A stretch of 64,000 nucleotides of DNA from CAYRUP01 sp964489265 (GTDB taxonomy: Bacteria; Pseudomonadota; Gammaproteobacteria; DSM-16500), in contig CAZAXX010000003.1 of assembly GCA_964489265.1 (NCBI GenBank), forward strand, positions 1-64,000. Direction: 5' to 3'. Numbering within the stretch: the stretch's first letter is position 1; every line of letters begins with the position of its first letter. The position numbers and the translations under genes were made by a program. The notes under the pieces are model-generated. The model did no database searches. It worked only from the letters and a program-made list of their open reading frames with translations, and was not told the origin of the DNA. Positions 35,534-43,070 of the stretch are shown piece after piece.

Positions 35534-36016
35534 CTATAGTTTAATCTGCATCACACTCACAGGATATTCGAATAATTTATCTGTACCAATCATTTCCCAG
35601 CCTAATCTGGAATACCATTCTGGAATGGTTTGGTCGAACGCAAGTAAATATAGCATATTGTAACCAAACACTTTCGCCTGATTTTTAATGGCGCGAATCA
35701 ATCGCTCACCGACTTTTTGTTTTCGAAAAGCAGGATCAACCACGACGCTTCCTAACCAGGGAATTAGATCGGGTCGAATGCCGTCATTTTCACGCAAGGA
35801 TGCCATACCAATTGGTTTTCCCTGATATAGAGCAACATAGGTCATTGGCATTTTGTCATGATTGGAATGCGCTAAAAGATTTTGGGTGGCACGTTCAACA
35901 CTTGCGCCAGGTACCCAGTGTTTGCTGATTTCTTCGAACCACAAACGAGCGAGCTCCGGGATATGTTCCTGGCATTCAATCAGTAGCTTTATTTCTAACT
36001 CATCATTCGCTTTCAT
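35534..36016 (-). CDS. GNAT-family N-acetyltransferase
   Basis: The protein has 160 residues from the ATG at 36016; a TTG two codons upstream is rejected. Acetyl-CoA-binding motif A is visible as SVVVDPAFRKQKVGERLI (the Q/R-x-x-G-x-A/G loop), preceded by the beta strand PIGMASL and followed by MLYLLAFDQTIPEWYSRLGW, typical of GNAT C-termini. The enzyme transfers acetyl from acetyl-CoA to an amine; the acceptor is unknown. The ribosome site is weak. It lies 24 bases upstream of the GGDEF-EAL gene and could be cotranscribed with it. Confidence 0.85.
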   Translation of the reverse strand: MKANDELEIKLLIECQEHIPELARLWFEEISKHWVPGASVERATQNLLAHSNHDKMPMTYVALYQGKPIGMASLRENDGIRPDLIPWLGSVVVDPAFRKQKVGERLIRAIKNQAKVFGYNMLYLLAFDQTIPEWYSRLGWEMIGTDKLFEYPVSVMQIKL

Positions 36017-36107
36017 ATACAACCCGATTTTTGTTGGTGTTTTTAGAAGTATATATCATATAGAAAAGTCTATTTAGTTTATTTGATCTAGGTAACATGC
36101 TAAATTA

Positions 36108-36116
36108 TGCTACAAT
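36108..36116 (+). promoter_or_regulatory. Candidate extended -10 promoter for the BON-protein gene
   Basis: TGCTACAAT matches an extended -10 element (TGnTATAAT with one mismatch), 39 bases before the start codon. No clear -35 box is seen at the right distance, which fits extended -10 use. Confidence 0.4.
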
Positions 36117-36154
36117 CTGATCATGCATATTACTAATGGAAATGGAGAGCTATT

Positions 36155-36592
36155 ATGAAATTTGCTAACAATTTGATATTACTATCTGTATTGCTTCTTT
36201 CAACCTCTGCACTTGCTGATACATCCACAAATACAGGTTTGACAACTCCAACAACCACTATTCAGCAAACTACAACCACGACAAGCACTCCACCAACCCC
36301 TAGCCCGGCAGACGCTGGCATTGAAGGCGCGGTCGAAGCGAAAATCGCTCAAAATAGCGCTTTAGCTGGGAAAAAAATTGATGCGAGTAGCCTACAAGGG
36401 ACCGTGACATTGAATGGTACTGTCGATAACAAAACCCAGGAAGAAGCCGCAATTGCTGTAGCACAATCAGTGCCTGGTGTTGTGGATGTTGTGTCGAAAT
36501 TAGTAATAGGAAACGCTCCTGCGACTACTTCTATCACTACGACTACCACCATAGTGAACCCGCCAGCGCCAGCGACAACGCCAAGTAATTAA
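36155..36592 (+). CDS. Exported BON-domain protein
   Basis: The protein has 145 residues. A signal peptide ends about ALA-D at residue 22. A Thr/Pro-rich linker (about 23-52) leads to one BON domain (about 55-112): GIEGAVEAKIAQNSALAG, then SSLQGTVTLNGTVDN, then AVAQSVPGVVDVVSKLVI. A second Thr/Pro-rich tail follows. BON domains bind membranes or other envelope components (OsmY, DolP). The two low-complexity tails suggest a flexible periplasmic or surface-tethered protein. The ribosome site is GGAGAG before ATG. Confidence 0.85.
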   Translation: MKFANNLILLSVLLLSTSALADTSTNTGLTTPTTTIQQTTTTTSTPPTPSPADAGIEGAVEAKIAQNSALAGKKIDASSLQGTVTLNGTVDNKTQEEAAIAVAQSVPGVVDVVSKLVIGNAPATTSITTTTTIVNPPAPATTPSN

Positions 36593-36618
36593 TTAGCTTA
36601 ATTTTTTCATATAAACCG

Positions 36619-36639
36619 TACCGCGCTTTATGCGCGGTA
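36619..36639. terminator. Hairpin after the BON gene
   Basis: TACCGCGC and GCGCGGTA form a perfect 8-bp stem with the loop TTTAT. There is no long T-run directly after it, so it is a weak terminator or an RNA-stabilising structure. Confidence 0.45.
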
Positions 36640-36673
36640 ATCCTGTTGCTTTAATATTTTATTGTGTGCTATT

Positions 36674-36691
36674 GTACTAGCGCGCTATTAC
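36674..36691. promoter_or_regulatory. trp-operator-like palindrome upstream of the TrpR-family gene
   Basis: GTACTAGCGCGCTATTAC has the layout of the E. coli TrpR operator (GTACTAG, four bases, CTAGTAC) with a single mismatch between its half sites. It lies 18 bases upstream of the start codon of a TrpR-family gene and overlaps a possible promoter (TTGCTT, 18 bases, TATTGT). Confidence 0.6.
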
Positions 36692-36709
36692 ATTACTACA
36701 TGGCAATTT

Positions 36710-37024
36710 ATGAAGTTACTTAAAAATCAAGCCGTTCCAAATTACGCTGAAAACGATTTATTTAAAGCGATTGCTTCCATTCGAACGGAAGAAGAAGCAA
36801 AACTTTTTTTTCAGGATCTCTGCACACCTACTGAAATTCAAGCTATGGCAGACCGCTGGATTGTTGTTCCTGCCATCAAAGAAAATAAACCTTATCGACA
36901 AATTCATGATGAAACTGGCGTCAGTGTCACTACGATTGGACGTGTCGCACGTTGTCTTTTGCTAGGTGAAGGTGGTTACAACTTGATTTTTTCGAGACTA
37001 AAACGAAAAACAAAAAATAAATAA
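36710..37024 (+). CDS. TrpR-family (YerC/YecD-type) transcriptional regulator
   Basis: The protein has 104 residues from the ATG at 36710; an upstream TTG would run through the operator-like site. It shows the YerC/YecD branch of the TrpR fold: FFQDLCTPTEIQAMADRW, a helix-turn-helix YRQIHDETGVSVTTIGRVAR, then LLGEGGYNLIF. Members are all-helical dimeric repressors; E. coli TrpR (108 residues) uses tryptophan as corepressor. The gene is followed after 12 bases by an amino-acid permease gene, as expected for an amino-acid-responsive pair. The ribosome site is weak. Confidence 0.85.
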   Translation: MKLLKNQAVPNYAENDLFKAIASIRTEEEAKLFFQDLCTPTEIQAMADRWIVVPAIKENKPYRQIHDETGVSVTTIGRVARCLLLGEGGYNLIFSRLKRKTKNK

Positions 37025-37036
37025 AGGATTGCGTTG

Positions 37037-38473
37037 ATGTCTTTACAAAATACTAATTCTCATGCGAGTGGCAAAACCTTAGGTGTGTTTTCACTTGTCA
37101 TGATCAATGTCATAGCGGTCGATAACTTACGCAGCTTAACAGCAGGCGCTGAATATGGATTTTCACTCGTATTTTTTTATCTATTAGCTGCAATCTTATT
37201 TTTTATTCCAACTATTCTTGTAGCTGCTGAACTTGCGACAGGCTGGCCCACCACAGGAGGCGTTTATGTATGGGTCAGAGAAGCATTTGGAACACGCTGG
37301 GGATTTTTAACGATCTGGATGCAATGGATTTATAATGTCGTGTGGTTTCCCACGATTTTTGCCTTTATCGCAGGCATTTTTGCATACCTTATCAATCCTG
37401 ATTTAGCAAACAACAAGATTTTCATGCTTAGCATTATCTTGTCAGCCTATTGGGGCTTGACGCTGTTAAATTGTTTTGGCTTGAAAGTATCACACTTAAT
37501 CAGCACACTCGGTGCCCTTATGGGTACGATCTTTCCGATGATATTGATCGCAATTCTCGGTATTGCTTGGCTTTTTATCGGTAACGTAAGTCAAATTAAT
37601 TTTTCTTTACATGATTTTTTTCCAAATCTTGCCAATATGCAAAATCTTGCGTTTTTAACTAATATTTTATTTGGCCTGATGGGCATGGAAATGTCTGCCG
37701 TACATGCGGGTGATGTGAAAAATCCCGCACGGGATTATCCTCGTGCATTATTTTATTCAACGTTCATCATTTTAGCGACATTAATTTTTGCATGTCTTGC
37801 CATCACGATTGTCGTGCCCGTCAAAAAATTAAATCTTGTATCTGGATTAATTGATGCCTTTGGAATTTTTTTCAAGGCATATCATATGTCATGGTTTATT
37901 CCGATAATCTCAATATTAATAATCGTGGGAAGTTTAAGTGGCGCAGGTGCTTGGATCATTGGACCTGCGCGAGGATTATTGGTTGCGAGTCAGGATAGCA
38001 ATCTTCCACGTTTTTTCGAACGTCGTAACAAAAAAAATATGCCGGTTGGAATTTTGTTAACGCAAGGTATTATTGTAACGATACTCTGCACCGTCTTTTT
38101 GATTATGCCGAGTGTAAATAGTTCTTATTGGTTGTTATCCAATTTAACCGCGCAACTTGCGCTGTTATTTTATATCTTAATGTTTTCAGCAGCCATTCGA
38201 CTTCGTTACAAACATGCGCACGTTGAACGCGCGTTTAAAATTCCTGGCGGCTTACTGGGTATTTGGCTAGTCGGTGGTGTCGGTATACTAGTCTGCGCTG
38301 CTGCCGTGTTTCTTGGTTTTTTACCTCCCAGCCAAGTTATGGTGGGAAATGTCGTGAGTTATGAAGCAATATTAATTGTTGGCATTATTGCGTGTTGTTT
38401 GCCTCCTTTGTTTTTGTACAGGAAACTTAAAAATCCCGCTTTTTACATATCTGCCGAGTCGCGGGAAAAGTGA
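37037..38473 (+). CDS. APC-superfamily amino acid permease (GadC/YjeM-like)
   Basis: The protein has 478 residues from the ATG at 37037 (ribosome site AAGGATTGCGTTG). About 12 membrane helices are predicted. APC features include an unwound first helix (FSLVMINVIAVDNLRSL), ATGWPTTGGVYVWVREAFG and the helix 6 region FGLMGMEMSAVHAGDVKNP. The similarity is to glutamate/GABA-antiporter-like members. Given its neighbour, it may import or exchange an aromatic or other amino acid under control of the TrpR-family protein. Its last 47 bases overlap the convergent YqjE-like gene. Confidence 0.88.
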   Translation: MSLQNTNSHASGKTLGVFSLVMINVIAVDNLRSLTAGAEYGFSLVFFYLLAAILFFIPTILVAAELATGWPTTGGVYVWVREAFGTRWGFLTIWMQWIYNVVWFPTIFAFIAGIFAYLINPDLANNKIFMLSIILSAYWGLTLLNCFGLKVSHLISTLGALMGTIFPMILIAILGIAWLFIGNVSQINFSLHDFFPNLANMQNLAFLTNILFGLMGMEMSAVHAGDVKNPARDYPRALFYSTFIILATLIFACLAITIVVPVKKLNLVSGLIDAFGIFFKAYHMSWFIPIISILIIVGSLSGAGAWIIGPARGLLVASQDSNLPRFFERRNKKNMPVGILLTQGIIVTILCTVFLIMPSVNSSYWLLSNLTAQLALLFYILMFSAAIRLRYKHAHVERAFKIPGGLLGIWLVGGVGILVCAAAVFLGFLPPSQVMVGNVVSYEAILIVGIIACCLPPLFLYRKLKNPAFYISAESREK

Positions 38474-38807
38474 GATTGTGTTTCGCTCTTGAAATTGCAA
38501 CACTGATGATAAACAATAATAAAAAATTCAAGAGAAAAACAATCACTGTTGCAATTATCCAATTCAACTGCAATTTCATGAGACAGACAAAAATCACTGC
38601 AAGAACACCGAGCCACGTTGATGTTAATAAGCAAGCACTCATGACAGCCAACGTGATAATGACAACCACACTTTTTCCCGCAAGATACGCATCATGCTTA
38701 AGCATGCGAGTGACTTTGCTGGCTAAACTAATTAAATTTGGAATTAATAGTAATAAACTATAAAGGGCCTTACTTTTCCCGCGTGAAGGTCGTTTTTTTT
38801 CAGACAT
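38427..38807 (-). CDS. YqjE-like small membrane protein (phage-holin-III/Holin-X-like)
   Basis: The protein has 126 residues with a basic N-terminus (KKRPSRGKSK) and two central hydrophobic helices (about 46-68 and 80-103). It sits directly downstream of a DUF883 gene, the place of YqjE next to YqjD in E. coli. The ribosome site AAGGATTTCTT precedes the ATG. The 3' end overlaps the convergent permease gene by 47 bases, so the two transcripts are antisense to each other there. Assignment rests on topology and neighbour; the exact family is uncertain. Confidence 0.65.
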   Translation of the reverse strand: MSEKKRPSRGKSKALYSLLLLIPNLISLASKVTRMLKHDAYLAGKSVVVIITLAVMSACLLTSTWLGVLAVIFVCLMKLQLNWIIATVIVFLLNFLLLFIISVAISRAKHNLTFPATRQICKKRDF

Positions 38808-38843
38808 AAGAAATCCTTACTATTAATTCATCCGTTGCATATT

Positions 38844-39116
38844 TTATTTATGCATGAAATAGCCAATCAACCATCCTGCTAACAATGAAACTCCAATTGT
38901 TTTGAATGGTCTATCACCAACATAAGAACCAACATTTTCTTTCACTGCTTCTGATTTTTCTCGGACATTTTCTAGAGATTGGTGTAACACTTCTTTCGCG
39001 CGCCCTTTAGCGTCCATTGTGGTTTCAGCTAAGAGTGCTTTAATTTTTTCGATATCGCCATGTAAATCAAATTCACTTTCACGATGTTTATGATGTTTTG
39101 CTGGAGTCTTATGCAT
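38844..39116 (-). CDS. DUF883 (ElaB/YqjD/YgaM-like) inner-membrane protein
   Basis: The protein has 90 residues from the ATG at 39116, nine bases after a strong GGAGG; an ATG upstream lies inside that ribosome site. The N-terminus is His/Lys-rich, followed by an amphipathic helix (about 15-60, DIEKIKALLAETTMDAKGRAK). The conserved C-terminus GDRPFKTIGVSLLAGWLIGYF is a membrane anchor. E. coli relatives bind ribosomes at the membrane in stationary phase. It is upstream of the YqjE-like gene, reproducing the yqjD-yqjE order. Confidence 0.85.
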   Translation of the reverse strand: MHKTPAKHHKHRESEFDLHGDIEKIKALLAETTMDAKGRAKEVLHQSLENVREKSEAVKENVGSYVGDRPFKTIGVSLLAGWLIGYFMHK

Positions 39117-39239
39117 AAATTTTTCCTCCATTGTTTTCTATCTTTTACATTATACTCCTTTCTCATCGTATTGTTGAATTTGAGATAACTTACTGTTTTG
39201 ACTATACATTTATAGGGAATTCGCGATACAGCCTTGGAT

Positions 39240-39258
39240 CCCGCGAACAAGTCGCGGG
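39240..39258. repeat. GC-rich hairpin with nearby direct repeat
   Basis: CCCGCGA and TCGCGGG form a 7-bp stem around ACAAG. The decamer GGGACGTAGG is present twice, overlapping the stem end (39256-39265) and 22 bases further on (39278-39287). It lies between the DUF883 gene and the last pilin gene. It could be a stop for the pilus operon, although the T-run is poor. Confidence 0.5.
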
Positions 39259-39298
39259 ACGTAGGTGGCGCATTAAAGGGACGTAGGCTGCAAAAATA

Positions 39299-39667
39299 CT
39301 AGGTTATCCCCGTCGCACTAAACGTTGCCGTCGTTGAGCTAGGCCCAGTTAACGTGCAACTCACTGTTGTATCAACAGCCACTGTCGCAGCGGTGATCGT
39401 GTACCCTGTCGCTAAACCACCCTGCAATGCATTCGACATGTCAGTGCAGTTTGTAATAGCAACACCTTTTGTTGCATTTGTTTTTCTTGAAGCATAGTTG
39501 ACAGCATTCGCTGCTGATAAGGAGGCTGCTACACTATTTGTTGCAGCTGTTTTTGCATCAGACGAAAGATCAATATATTTTGGTACAGCAACTGCAGCAA
39601 GTAATCCTAGGATAATGATGACAATAACCAATTCAACCAATGTAAAACCGCTTTGCGCCTTCATCAT
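39299..39667 (-). CDS. Type IV pilin, MshA-like, second paralogue
   Basis: The protein has 122 residues. A short leader ends in Gly before FTLVELVIVIIILGLLAAVA, the type III signal cut by prepilin peptidase, with the conserved Glu at mature position +5. The helical N-terminus is followed by a short globular part with Cys in TNCTDM and VSCTL, likely a disulfide. The ribosome site GGGAGG is strong, in keeping with an abundant product. About the first 60 residues are nearly identical to the gene just upstream; the C-terminal half has diverged. The two look like a tandem duplication at the end of the msh operon. Confidence 0.92.
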   Translation of the reverse strand: MMKAQSGFTLVELVIVIIILGLLAAVAVPKYIDLSSDAKTAATNSVAASLSAANAVNYASRKTNATKGVAITNCTDMSNALQGGLATGYTITAATVAVDTTVSCTLTGPSSTTATFSATGIT

Positions 39668-39697
39668 GAAAGTAAACCTCCCTGTAAATGAATATAA

Positions 39698-40066
39698 TTA
39701 ACTAATCCCTGTTGCATTAAAGGTTGCAGTGGTCGATCCCGGCCCTGTCAACGTGCAGGTGACTGTCGTATCTGCCGCTGCAGCAAGAGACCCAATCGTA
39801 TAGCCGCTTGGTAATCCGCCTTGTAATGATGTTGCAACATCAGTGCAATTTGCCACTGAATTTCCCTTCGCTGCATTGACTTTGCGTGACGCATAATTCA
39901 CTGCATTGGCCGCGGATAACGAGGCTGCAACGCTGTTGGTTGCCGCAGTTCTTGCATCTGAGGAAAGATCAATAAACTTTGGCACAGCAACCGCGGCCAA
40001 AAGTCCCAAGATAATAATAACGATGACTAATTCAACTAAGGTAAAACCCGCCTGCGTTTGTTTCAT
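39698..40066 (-). CDS. mshA: Type IV pilin, MshA-like, first paralogue
   Basis: The protein has 122 residues with prepilin leader MKQTQAG, then FTLVELVIVIIILG and an N-terminal helix. The globular domain carries two cysteines (ANCTDV, VTCTLTGPG). It is the first pilin after mshG on the same strand, the expected mshA position, and is about as short as the neighbouring copy; Vibrio MshA is longer (about 170 residues). Differences between copies concentrate in the exposed C-terminal part, which fits surface variation. Which copy is the major subunit cannot be told from sequence. Confidence 0.9.
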   Translation of the reverse strand: MKQTQAGFTLVELVIVIIILGLLAAVAVPKFIDLSSDARTAATNSVAASLSAANAVNYASRKVNAAKGNSVANCTDVATSLQGGLPSGYTIGSLAAAADTTVTCTLTGPGSTTATFNATGIS

Positions 40067-40099
40067 AAAACCTCCCTTGTTTTATCAATTCTATCATGA

Positions 40100-41326
40100 C
40101 TATTGATGATGAACTAATTTCACCATATTCCAAATTGGTAAATAAACCGCAAATGCGAGCATTAACACAACTAATGACATACCAATTATGAGAATAGGCT
40201 CAATAACATCATTCAATTTTTTAAGATCATAATCCACTTCCCGACGATAATAAATTGCAATTTGATCAAGCATATTGGCCAATTCGCCGGTTTCTTCACT
40301 CACTGCCATTGTCTGCATTTCAAGTGGCGTAAATAACTGGGTAGCGGCAATAGCTTGAGTCAGGCTTTTCCCGTGTTGTATTGAATCTTGAATCGATAGT
40401 ACTTCTTTAGATGCATACGAATTCCCAAGTGTTTTAGCTACCAAACCAATACCATCAATGATGGGAATACCTGAACTGACAATGACTGAAAATGATTGAG
40501 CGAATCGCAATAAAACAATGCGCCGTAAAATCTTTCCAACAATCGGCAAACGCAAAATATACTTATCCCATTTGTATTTGCCCTCTGGGGTATGCAGATA
40601 ATAATAAATCCAGCCAATCCCAGCAGCCGTTAATAAAATTAAATAAACCCAATAATCAATAAAAAAACTCGAAGTCGCAATGAGCACTTTCGTCATCGTA
40701 GGTAATTCAACATTCGATTGTTTAAAGATATTAGCAAATGTTGGGATGACAAAAACATTTACCAAAATAATTGCAGCAATCACACTCATCATAATAAACG
40801 TCGGATAACGTAGAGCGGCTTTCGCTCGCTTAATTGCTGTTGCTTCAAGTTCAAGATACTGATTCAAACGTAAAAATGCTTCATCCAAATGCCCGCTATC
40901 TTGACCTACCCGTATCATGCTAATCATGATGGGTGAGAAAATGGCGGAATAATCTTGCATCGCACTTGCTAAATCTTTCCCAGATTCGAGTCCTTCTACG
41001 ATTCCATTTAATGCTGAAGCCATCCGCAACGTACGTGCGTTTTCAGACAGTTGTCTTAAAGCAGAAGTAATTGGCACGCTTGTTTTAGTGAGTGTATGCA
41101 TTTGACGAGCAAACATGCTTAATTCTTCTAAATTGATACGTCGCGGCTGGAACCAACTTTTTAGTGTTTCTAATGCATTTGTTTGCCCACCAGTTACACT
41201 GATTCGAATAGGAGTAATGCCTTGATTAAGTAATTCTATGCTTAAGTTATCAGCGGATTGCGCTAAACGCCGACCTTTGACAGGCCTGCCATCATTATCG
41301 CGTCCATGATATTCAAAAGTTGGCAT
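40100..41326 (-). CDS. mshG: MshG/PilC/GspF-type inner-membrane platform protein
   Basis: The protein has 408 residues. Two GspF repeats are separated by membrane helices: LSMFARQMHTLTKTSVPITSA (about 65-85) and LRFAQSFSVIVSSGIPIIDG (about 273-293), with membrane segments near 168-190, 218-240 and 375-398. The platform protein in the inner membrane is turned by the assembly ATPase and inserts pilins into the fibre. It starts five bases after mshE and precedes the pilins, as in Vibrio msh loci. The opening MPTFEYHGRDNDGRPVKG is typical. Confidence 0.93.
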   Translation of the reverse strand: MPTFEYHGRDNDGRPVKGRRLAQSADNLSIELLNQGITPIRISVTGGQTNALETLKSWFQPRRINLEELSMFARQMHTLTKTSVPITSALRQLSENARTLRMASALNGIVEGLESGKDLASAMQDYSAIFSPIMISMIRVGQDSGHLDEAFLRLNQYLELEATAIKRAKAALRYPTFIMMSVIAAIILVNVFVIPTFANIFKQSNVELPTMTKVLIATSSFFIDYWVYLILLTAAGIGWIYYYLHTPEGKYKWDKYILRLPIVGKILRRIVLLRFAQSFSVIVSSGIPIIDGIGLVAKTLGNSYASKEVLSIQDSIQHGKSLTQAIAATQLFTPLEMQTMAVSEETGELANMLDQIAIYYRREVDYDLKKLNDVIEPILIIGMSLVVLMLAFAVYLPIWNMVKLVHHQ

Positions 41327-41331
41327 AGTCT

Positions 41332-43050
41332 TTACTCTTTGGTGGTATCCAAACTTTCACCCGTGATACGTATGACTTCTTGCAATGTTGTAACTCCTTC
41401 AAACACCAGTGCCAATGCACTGGCAATGAGTGGTCGAAAATTTTTATCTTCATGTATCAGTCGACCAAATTCACCCGTGTTATTCACGCGCAATGCATCA
41501 GCTGCCGCATCATTAATTTCAAGCAGTTCGAACACACCAATTTGTCCTTTATATCCAGTGTTATGACAATATGAACAACCCACACCACGTTTAAAAGAAA
41601 TATCATTAAATGGTTTGTCTGTGACTGATTTTAGCCAAATTATTTCTTGATGACTCAAGGTATAAGTTTCAACGCAATTTTGACAAATGCGTCGAACCAA
41701 ACGTTGTGCGATCACAGCACGTAGTACAGATGCAACGATATAACCTTCAGCGCCCATATCAAGCAAGCGGATCGCGCAACTAATTGCATCGTTGGTATGC
41801 AATGTTGATAACACAAAATGTCCCGTCATTGCGGCACGTAAAGCAATGGAAACGGTTTCCTGATCACGCAACTCACCAACCATGATGATATCAGGATCTT
41901 GACGCAGAACAGATCTTAAGACTCTTGCAAACGATAAATCAATTTTAGCTTGTACCTGGACTTGATTGATTCGTGAAATACGATATTCAACAGGATCTTC
42001 GACAGTAATAATTTTCTTTTCAGCGTTATTAAGATAAGTCAACATGCCATACAATGTGGTTGTTTTACCACTACCGGTCGGACCTGTTATCAATAACAAT
42101 CCATTTGGTAAAGATAAAATTTTATGTAATCGTTCTAAAATATACTGTGGAATTCCAACGTTATTTAAACCGACAATCTCCGATGATTGATTTAATAAAC
42201 GCATCACAACAGATTCACCGAATTGCGTAGGTAACGTTGACAAACGAATATCATAATTTTTGTCACGAACTTTGATACTGAAGCGACCGTCTTGCGGTAA
42301 TCTTTTTTCTGCAATATTTAATCCAGCCATCAATTTAAGACGTAACGCAAGAGCCTGCGCCACATGTTTTTCTTTTAATGTTTGTTCATGCAAAATACCA
42401 TCGATACGTTGCCGTATTCGCAAGAGATGTTCATCAGGTTCAATATGTACGTCGGATGCATTCACTTGTACCGCATCTTCAAAAATGGATTGCAACAATT
42501 TGACAACAGGCGCATCGGTTGATGACAATCCGACTGCCAGTTGCGAAATATCGTAATCATTTTTGGTAAGTTCTGCAGATAGTTCTTCAGCGAATGAACT
42601 AATTTCCATGGTGCGTCGATAGACCATATCAATGACTTTCAAAAGATCATCTTCACGCACCAATGCAACTTTAATGGGACAATTTAAAATTTTTGATATT
42701 TCATCATATGCCACCACGTCTTGTGGATCAGCCATACCAATTAGCGCGCCGTGTTGATCTTTATTTAAAACGATGGCGCGGAAACGTCTGGCATAAATTT
42801 CTGGTAATGCAAAAACGGCGTCTGGATCCAACGTATAATTTTTAATATCTACGAGTGGAATTTTTAATTGTTCTGCGAGTAATTCATTAATTTGATTTTC
42901 TTCAATCAACCCCATATTCACTAACACGCGACCCAGTCGTTCGCCTGTTGATTTTTGGCGTGCAATAGCGGCTTCCAGTTGTTCTTCAGTCAACTGATTA
43001 TTGTTTAATAATAATTTCCCAATATGAACTTTTTTATCTATCGTTGTCAT
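41332..43050 (-). CDS. mshE: MshE pilus-extension ATPase with c-di-GMP-binding MshEN domain
   Basis: The protein has 572 residues from the ATG at 43050; a TTG four codons upstream is the alternative. The N-terminus holds the MshEN signature RLGRVLVNMGLIEENQINEL followed by LAEQ, which in Vibrio MshE binds c-di-GMP. The C-terminal GspE-type ATPase has Walker A GPTGSGKT, Walker B DPDIIMVGELRD, and a zinc tetracysteine (CQNC ... CSYC). It powers pilus polymerisation and should be switched on by c-di-GMP, linking this locus to the nearby GGDEF-EAL genes. No retraction ATPase (PilT) gene is in the window. Confidence 0.95.
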   Translation of the reverse strand: MTTIDKKVHIGKLLLNNNQLTEEQLEAAIARQKSTGERLGRVLVNMGLIEENQINELLAEQLKIPLVDIKNYTLDPDAVFALPEIYARRFRAIVLNKDQHGALIGMADPQDVVAYDEISKILNCPIKVALVREDDLLKVIDMVYRRTMEISSFAEELSAELTKNDYDISQLAVGLSSTDAPVVKLLQSIFEDAVQVNASDVHIEPDEHLLRIRQRIDGILHEQTLKEKHVAQALALRLKLMAGLNIAEKRLPQDGRFSIKVRDKNYDIRLSTLPTQFGESVVMRLLNQSSEIVGLNNVGIPQYILERLHKILSLPNGLLLITGPTGSGKTTTLYGMLTYLNNAEKKIITVEDPVEYRISRINQVQVQAKIDLSFARVLRSVLRQDPDIIMVGELRDQETVSIALRAAMTGHFVLSTLHTNDAISCAIRLLDMGAEGYIVASVLRAVIAQRLVRRICQNCVETYTLSHQEIIWLKSVTDKPFNDISFKRGVGCSYCHNTGYKGQIGVFELLEINDAAADALRVNNTGEFGRLIHEDKNFRPLIASALALVFEGVTTLQEVIRITGESLDTTKE

Positions 43051-43070
43051 CAGCGTTCTCAACTTATAAA

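Noticed and set aside
39029..39250. 73-residue minus-strand frame overlapping the DUF883 gene start
   Set aside because: The DUF883 frame has a strong ribosome site and the conserved GDRPFKTIG motif; the other frame has no support.
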